From NCBI GenBank assembly GCA_029168955.1, contig JAPDOI010000364.1:660672-724671 (forward strand): DNA of 64,000 nucleotides, given 5' to 3'. Shown here piece by piece: positions 58,070-64,000 of the stretch. Each line of letters starts with the position of its first letter. Positions within the stretch are counted from its first letter, which is position 1. This stretch comes from Aplectana chamaeleonis. Its lineage: Eukaryota; Nematoda; Chromadorea; Rhabditida; Cosmocercidae. Both the position numbers and the translations under genes were made by a program. The notes beneath the pieces were generated by a model. The model searched no databases and was not told where the DNA came from. It worked only from the letters and a program-made list of their open reading frames with translations.

Positions 58070-58476
58070 CTAAAAAAGACTTTAGCACACACGTTCCGGT
58101 CTTTGAAAACGATGAAATAGTTGAAATGTGAAGTCGACCGACCTTCCTCTTTAACAACTTGAACAAATCTTGCAGAAAGCGATAAGAATTCCACAAAACG
58201 GTTTCTGTGTATACTGAAACTGACAACTTCACAGAGGCCGCGTTCACGACAAAACAGTCTCTTAGTTTTCAGCTTTTTTGCGTAGGTACGTCCACAGAGT
58301 AGAGGATGCTAGCGAAAAGGTCTGGCAAACCTTTTTGGAAGAAAAAGCTTTCTAAAAACGTAAAACATCCAATTACACCTGTTTTATCTATTTATTTATT
58401 GTACGCCGCTGCCGACGTGCTCAAAACCACAAAGCAATGAGTTAGAAACATAGAAATGGGTCAGGGTCTCTCTATA

Positions 58477-59102
58477 CTCAGAACGTCGGAGGGCCCTGCC
58501 CGCACCCCTCCCTCAGCAGAGGTGGCCCCTTCGCGCCTGGCGCCCTATACGGGTCCCCGCCCCAGCCCCATGACTCATAATGGGCGCGACGCCCGGACAT
58601 CCAAGTAAAGGGGGCGCGGGGCCCGCGGCAAGACATTTCCACGTTGTCATCGCTTAAATAGTTGATTCCTTCCATAACGATATCCGGGAACCACCTCTCC
58701 CACATCCTGGGCGAGGTGCTGTACCATATCCATAATTTTCCAAACCCCACGATGGGTGTACCATTCAAGTCTAATCATTAGACTGGGAACTTACCTTACT
58801 GCCACCCCGCATGAGTGCGCGATGATGCTAAGTGCACTTACTCAGTGGTGCCTGCAGAGCCGTCACCATAATAGTGTGCTCCGTATGTGTTTGGTTGGAT
58901 TCTAGCGTTCAACATGTCATGCAATTTGCCTGAGCAGAGGTTTTCCTCTGTTTTGAATTTTCCTACAAGACCAAGCTAACGAAATTTGATGTGGCGCCCC
59001 CGCCCCACTCGCACGTCTAATGATTCTCCTCTCGTAAAACATGGCCCCCGCCGCTCGCCCTTAGTCCGGAAATTCCGGGGCACGGCCCTCCGACGTTCTG
59101 AG
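58477..59102. mobile_element. GC-rich 626-bp element with ~26-bp inverted ends
   Basis: CTCAGAACGTCGGAGGGCC...TGCCC at the left is the complement of GGGCACGGCCCTCCGACG TTCTGAG at the right. The interior is GC-rich near both ends (GGGGCCCGCGG, CCCCGCCCCA) and contrasts with the AT-rich surroundings. Two good donor-like sites on the minus strand lie inside (CAGTAAG|GTAAGTTC near 58787 and GA|GTAAGTGC near 58837). They could belong to a gene exon or to an element-encoded transcript. No target duplication found. Confidence 0.5.
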
Positions 59103-59470
59103 CACACGGAGGGAGGGGCATGCCGAGATCCGTTTGCTGACGCGACGCGCGGCGTGAAATTCTATCCCTATCAATAGAGCGCGTTTGCCGTCGCGAGATT
59201 TCATTTTCACATTTCATGTTTTGATTGATTCTCTACATGACCATTTCTTTGTTACGTAGTTGTTCCTCTCACTATCTTATCCTGCACGCTCATTTCAATG
59301 AATCTTGTAAGTGTTCTCGTGCCGTTGTAACCATCTTAATAGCTTACTAATCATGCTTTTCCAGACGCCATTCATGATAGCATCGCTGGTATTTTTCATC
59401 TCAGCGCGCGGGCCAAGATTATTTTGTAAGGGGACATACTCACAGATAGCTTCACTATCAGTATGATTAA

Positions 59471-60041
59471 AGGCAGTGGTCGCGATCAAATATGCTTATC
59501 GTCTTTTTCTCTCTCCAAACCCTTTTCTGGAGTCTTGTGTAGTAGGACCCATAGAAAAAAAAAAAAAATCGCGAAAAAACCACTGTTTGGAGCCAAATTT
59601 GAAGCCTGAACTTTCTTGTCTTTTTGATGGTGGACAGGCCACTCCACATCATCGGCATCGATGACCTCTTATATCAAGAACATCATCTGGCTTGAAATTG
59701 AATTACAATCAATGAAACCTTCGGATTTTATGTACATATCAAGTCAAAGAAACGTTGAGACTGGAGTGCTTCCTTTTATTGCTCAACTGTTTTTATTAGG
59801 TAAATTTACATTTATTTCTTTTCCTCCGAACGTCCATGATTTTTGACTACCCAGCATGAGACTGCGATCTTTTTGGCGACGCTGTGCACGTGTGCACGAA
59901 CTGATATCTTTAGCGGGCGCTGAGAAACTCTAATTCCTGGCCCGTTTTTCACTCTGTCTACCTTCCTAGGATTTCAGCTGTTTTCGATCTAAGCTGATTT
60001 TGGAGTTTTCTCGATGACGTTTTTCATCGTGACTACCGCTC
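59471..60041. mobile_element. MITE family B2, copy 2, TTAA-flanked
   Basis: A 571-bp element bracketed by TTAA (59467-59470 and 60042-60045). Left end AGGCAGTGGTCGCGATCAAA, right end TCATCGTGACTACCGCTC. It is the inverse-orientation homologue of 19268-19815 (CTTATCGTCTTTTTCTCTCT, AAATCGCGAAAAAACCAC, TGATGGTGGAC). A 13-base A run is at about 59557-59569. Non-autonomous. Confidence 0.8.
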
Positions 60042-60470
60042 TTAAAAGTCATGTAAGAATCAATCAAAACGCCAAACAGCTTGAATCCTCAGAGCTCTTG
60101 GTAAACGCGCTCCAGTGGTGGAGACAGAGAAAAAACCGCCGCGCGCGTCGCACGGTCGGAAGCAATAAATCTCGTCGATACTCCTCCTCCGACTGTAGAG
60201 AGCCTCTGACCCCATAGAAATGATTACAAAAACAAGTCAAACCTCTAACGCAGCGCAGTATGCTTGCCGATCTGGATTTATCTAATTAGGGATAAATCGA
60301 AGTACGACACTAAATATCTTTATCAGTCATAAAGCCATTGATGGGTGAGTTGGGTGGATGAAGTCGAGCAGCAAGTCAAATGTTTCTTTATTTTTCAGAA
60401 AAAATAACCGCCTCAAAAGTTTTACTTATTTCCCATTCCCTCTCAAGTTTGCAGGGTTTCGAATTCAGTC
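60042..60470. other. Non-coding stretch between MITE and LINE
   Basis: Possibly includes the 3' untranslated part of the adjoining LINE. Nothing else recognised. Confidence 0.3.
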
Positions 60471-63180
60471 TTACCATGCGATCAGTCCCATGTACATTGT
60501 CTTCTTTCTTCTTCTTTGCAGCCGCAGGAAGGTTTTTGTCGGGATCAAGAGGCAGACGACTGAAGCCGGGTTCGTCCTACCGTCCATTGTTGTAAAATTG
60601 GTGAGCCTCTTTGGGCATTCGAATAGGTGTTCAGTTGTGTGGCCACGGCTGCAGTCCGGGCACTCGTCCAACCGCGATCAGTCTTATGCAAGAATGACAT
60701 CTGGCATAGGGGAATGACCGCAGCGTAACGAGGCAAGAGGTACTTCCTGGCCCGCCCTTACCGAGTTCCATCTCGGTGTCGCTTACGACTATGGGTGGTG
60801 CGACCCCCAATATATGGGATTGACGGTCAACTCCTACTCCAGTTAGTCCTGACGAACTTGGTGGTGCTCCGCACGTAAAGACATGCAGACGATCCGGTTG
60901 GGAGTCCGTCCATCTTTGTATATTAACTTTCTCAGGAGCATCCGCAAAAGGCCTTCTGATATCTCTCTCTCTCCTCACGGGATTCATGATCCCTTCTTAA
61001 TGGGTGGTCAGGCTGCTTGACAATGTTAATAACCAGTTGCTGCGCTTGGAGTTGGCAGTGCTCTTTAACTGGCAGGAGTCGGGCTTCAGCAGCGAAGATG
61101 TTCCACTGGGGTGCTTTTCCAGCACACCCTGTGGCAATACGAAGAACAGCATTTTGGACTCACTGCATCTTTGTCCACGATGAATCAGATATCATGTGCT
61201 GCCATATGGTGCAGCGTACTCCAACGCCGGCTGCAATATTGCCTTGTAGGTGGTCAAAATTGTCTCATATACTTCCCCACGACGTTCCTCCCAGAGCTCG
61301 TAGGACGTTGAGCTTTGCTGCTGCAGCCTGTTTCTGCTCAATCTCTCTTGTGGAACCTCAGCGAAGGATCCAATACTAGGCCGAGCAGCTTGGGAAAACG
61401 TGCAGCGGAGCAGACAGGCGTCTTCCCAATTCACAGCAGGGGTGAGCACAGTGTTCCTTAGGGTCAGTGGAGAAAACTGATACAGATGATTTAGCTTGGC
61501 AGAGACAGTGAGCATCATATCATCGAGAAAGTTCTTCAGAACGATGGGGTAGCTATTGATCTTGCGTGCAGCTACGGTGTGTCTCTGTCCCGGCACAAGA
61601 TGGTGATGTCATCCGCATACACCAACGACTTTGATGTCACTTGAGGACGGACAATAAATCTTCCAGGTAAAGACTGAATATGGTGGCGATAAACTCCTCC
61701 TAATGAGGGATTTGGCAGCGATCAGGATGCTAATAGAGACATGTCCCTGAAACAGCACTTTTGCTCGGCGCCCTGCAGTGAGTGCTGTAATCCATCGCTT
61801 CTGCCAAGGCGGGATGTTGGACCTCAATAACTACTCCAGACAGTATGCCCAAGTTGACAGTGTCAAAACGCCTTCGTGAGGTCCAGAGGCTACTCCAACA
61901 GTGCGTTGAGGCTTGGTGGCGTTGAAGCCATCCAAAACATAGCTCACAATCTCCAGCAGCGCCGTGGTGGTAGAGTGTAATTTGCGGAGATCCATGCTGG
62001 TGCTGCTGATTGTTATTATGCTCGGCAAGCTCCTTGACGACCAGTTTCTCAGCGACCTTTGCGATTGGTGATAACAGACTTATTGGCCTGTCGCCCTTAG
62101 CCCGTCGATGGTGATTTACCTGCCTTAGGCAACGGAACGACGCTTGCCATTTTCCGGTCTTAGGGTACGATGCACGTGCGAAAGGATGTGTTGATGACGT
62201 CAGCCAGGATTGGCATAATCTCAGTCGGCAGTTTCTTCAAGATCGCTGGACTAATGCCATCCGGCCCTACAGCCTTCGAGTTGCGCATCTCTTTACCACC
62301 TTTTCAATCTGCGCGGGCGTCACTGCTTCTGCTCCATTCATGAGTGGCAGCTTACAGAGCTCCTCTTACAGTCACTCGATTTTTGTTTCCCTCTCTTAGC
62401 CTGAGTTATGAAAGAATTCTTTCCGAGAGCAGTTGCAGCCTCCTTTCCCGATTTGAAGACTCCATTCTCGAACTCCCGGTCGTAGTGGTTGGTGGAGAGT
62501 GCTCTTGCCGAGATCTTCTTTAGAACTTTCCAAGTTGACGCTCCTGTCACTCTTGAAATTCATCTTCTCTGTAATTCTCCTAACACTCCTTCTTGTGCTT
62601 GTCGAGATCTCGCTTAATCTCGCTATCCAGCTCCAGCAATGGTCGAATCCAGGTGATCTGCGACTCTCTTTGCATCCCTTAGTCCATATCTTCTCCAAGA
62701 TTTCCCTGGTGACATTGGGAAAGAAGGTCTTAACTCGGCCCTCCCGGATGGCAGCTTTCATTGCCCTTGCAGATCGCGATAGTCAAGTGACGCTCTTTCT
62801 GAGTGCACGTTTCCACTTCATGGGTAGTCATCCACATAACGAAGTGCCACCTCCTGAACAAGCGCCAGTCTGCAAGGCAAAGATTAAGATAAGACCTTTG
62901 ACGGATGCCTGAATAAGGAGCAAGAGGGTGGAGAGATCGACATGGACAAAAGCAGGGATATGATCACTGGACAGGGATTGTAGCAGTAGACCAAGAGCAG
63001 GCGCTGGAGAGATTCGATGATACAAGAGAGATGTCTGGACTAGAGGATCGGCCGTTGGCCGGGAGACGAGTGGGCTGATCATCGTTGAGAATGACCATAT
63101 CACACTCCTCCGCCCATTCTTCGACGTCTTCTCCTCTAGCGTCAGTGTCAGAAGCACGACGAGCAGAATGTATGAGCATT
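60471..63180 (-). pseudogene. Broken non-LTR retrotransposon (LINE), 5' truncated
   Basis: The parts are in LINE order on the minus strand. (1) The end of an apurinic-type endonuclease at about 62890-63180 (DARGEDVEEWAEECDMVILN, then SPDISLVS, then SSDHIPAFVHVDL in a shifted frame; SDH is a catalytic-site motif). (2) A linker at 62396-62761. (3) Reverse transcriptase with RKLHSTTTALLEIV, a DLTKAFDTVN-type block in another frame, and the catalytic YADDITIL box at about 61597-61619. (4) A post-RT region including AILQPALEYAAPYG at about 61200. (5) A C-terminal zinc-finger-like ECPDCSRGHTTEHLFECP near 60612-60671. At least four frameshifts or stops separate these, and the first part of the endonuclease is missing. 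Its original role was target-primed reverse transcription. It looks Jockey/CR1-like, but the clade is unresolved. It would lie in an intron of the minus-strand gene. Confidence 0.85.
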
Positions 63181-63713
63181 AGAAATCGCCTGCGAAGACA
63201 GCAGAGGGTGAAAGTGAGCAGTCATTGCAACAGTTGTACTTTGTGTTTAACTACATAAGTATACTACGAAACCCAGGACGCTTTCAACTTTTGAGGAGAA
63301 CCAAATTTTCATTTGTCTTTCTTTTTAACAGGAATTCTTTCTAATACGCATGTCTGAATGTTAGGGTCGCTCGAGATAAAGAGTATTGAACATTTAGGCA
63401 ACGACTTTGCTTTGGATGGAGAGATGTTCCATCAGGCTGCTCCGAGCGATTTTAACCCCACTCCCTCGTCGTTTTTCATCTTCCCTACATGCTTCGCCCT
63501 GTAGAAAGGTCTCGAAAAAATCTCAAGAAAAAAATTTCCAATTGTTATTACTGCTTTCCGAATTTCGTATATTTCTGCCAACGCTGTACCACTCAAGCCT
63601 TCAAGACAATGAGGGGAAATTTGTGGAAATGCAGGCCAATCCCTTTATCGAAGAATATGCTTGAAAAAATCAGCAGAAAAAATGCATGAAAACAAATAAA
63701 CCTTCGTACTCAC
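63181..63713. other. Non-coding stretch, probable intron
   Basis: AT-rich and free of recognisable features, lying between the LINE and the exon at 63714. If that exon is real, this is the start of its downstream intron. Confidence 0.35.
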
Positions 63714-63777
63714 CTTGCCAGACTCACGCTCGGTATTATATAATTAGAAATTTGTTTGTAGAAAGCTCCTCGACCTC
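63714..63777 (-). CDS. Small candidate exon, minus strand
   Basis: A 64-bp exon with a strong CATTTTTCAG acceptor and an AAG|GTGAGT donor. Only one frame is open through it (GRGAFYKQISNYIIPSVSLA), entering after phase 1 and leaving in phase 2. That phase fits the tentative exon at 58017-58069. The acceptor could also be a trans-splice site near the 5' end of a gene. No family recognised. Confidence 0.45.
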
Positions 63778-64000
63778 CTGAAAAATGAAGCACTGAGGCA
63801 AGAATTCTCTACAAACAAAACATTGGGAGAAATAAAGAGAGAAGCCTACACAGCTGTTTCTCCAGCTTTCACAACTGAGCAAACTATAGCAGCGGAGGAA
63901 AGCGGTTGGGAGTTGGTGGTGGGCTAATGCAATCAGTGCAGGCGCGCGGTGCTAAGAAAGCTCGCGCTTCGAGAGGGAGAGGACTTCTTGGGCCTTGTGT
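63778..64000. other. Window-edge flank, possible upstream exon or promoter region
   Basis: On the minus strand this lies just upstream of the exon at 63714. It contains GTTTTGTTTGTAG and TTTATTTCTCCC tracts that look like intron or 5' flank. No open exon can be fixed before the window ends. Confidence 0.25.

Noticed and set aside
58789..58900. Exon ending at the GTAAGTTC donor near 58787
   Set aside because: The only nearby acceptor (CACTTAG) lies too close to the second donor. No consistent exon could be built, so it is kept only as an observation.

Overview
The window looks like a gene-poor, repeat-dense stretch of a eukaryotic genome. It is most probably a nematode, and a strongylid (hookworm-like) one is my best guess. 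The reasons are short introns bounded by GTAAGT/GTGAGT donors and TTTCAG-type acceptors, very many small foldback elements (MITEs), and no prokaryotic operon structure. The taxon is an inference from style and was not tested by any search.

Layout. (1) 497-4114 is a 42-bp tandem satellite (type A). (2) 4115-34500 is about 30 kb of nested and scattered non-autonomous elements: TTAA-flanked MITEs, two hAT-type MITEs with perfect 8-bp target duplications, TA-flanked foldbacks, several perfect hairpins, a ~1.03-kb palindrome at 27668-28697, degenerate tandem repeats of 156 bp and 41 bp, and a possible solo LTR. I see no convincing host gene here. (3) 34505-44478 is a ~10-kb satellite array. It starts with ~370 bp of type A, is interrupted by a 142-bp TA-flanked MITE, and continues as type B (42 bp made of two 21-bp halves). 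Type A here runs in the opposite orientation to the first array, and A and B are variants of one family. (4) 44580-47563 holds more foldbacks, including a ~0.7-kb one beside the array. (5) 47.6-64 kb is the only part with plausible host coding sequence. A set of small minus-strand exons (63714-63777, 58017-58069, 57640-57708, 57419-57562, 57176-57267, then a candidate terminal exon at 49160-49216 or 48408-48476) has compatible splice phases. Long introns would carry MITEs and a broken LINE (60471-63180, minus strand). I do not recognise the encoded protein.

The very long open frames in the two arrays (over 1,000 codons in array 1, up to about 800 in array 2) come from a stop-free 42-bp unit. 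They are open in several frames at once, so I do not annotate them as genes. The most interesting signals are the 21-bp-phased satellite family in two opposed arrays, its higher-order structure, the large palindromes, and the unrecognised multi-exon gene.
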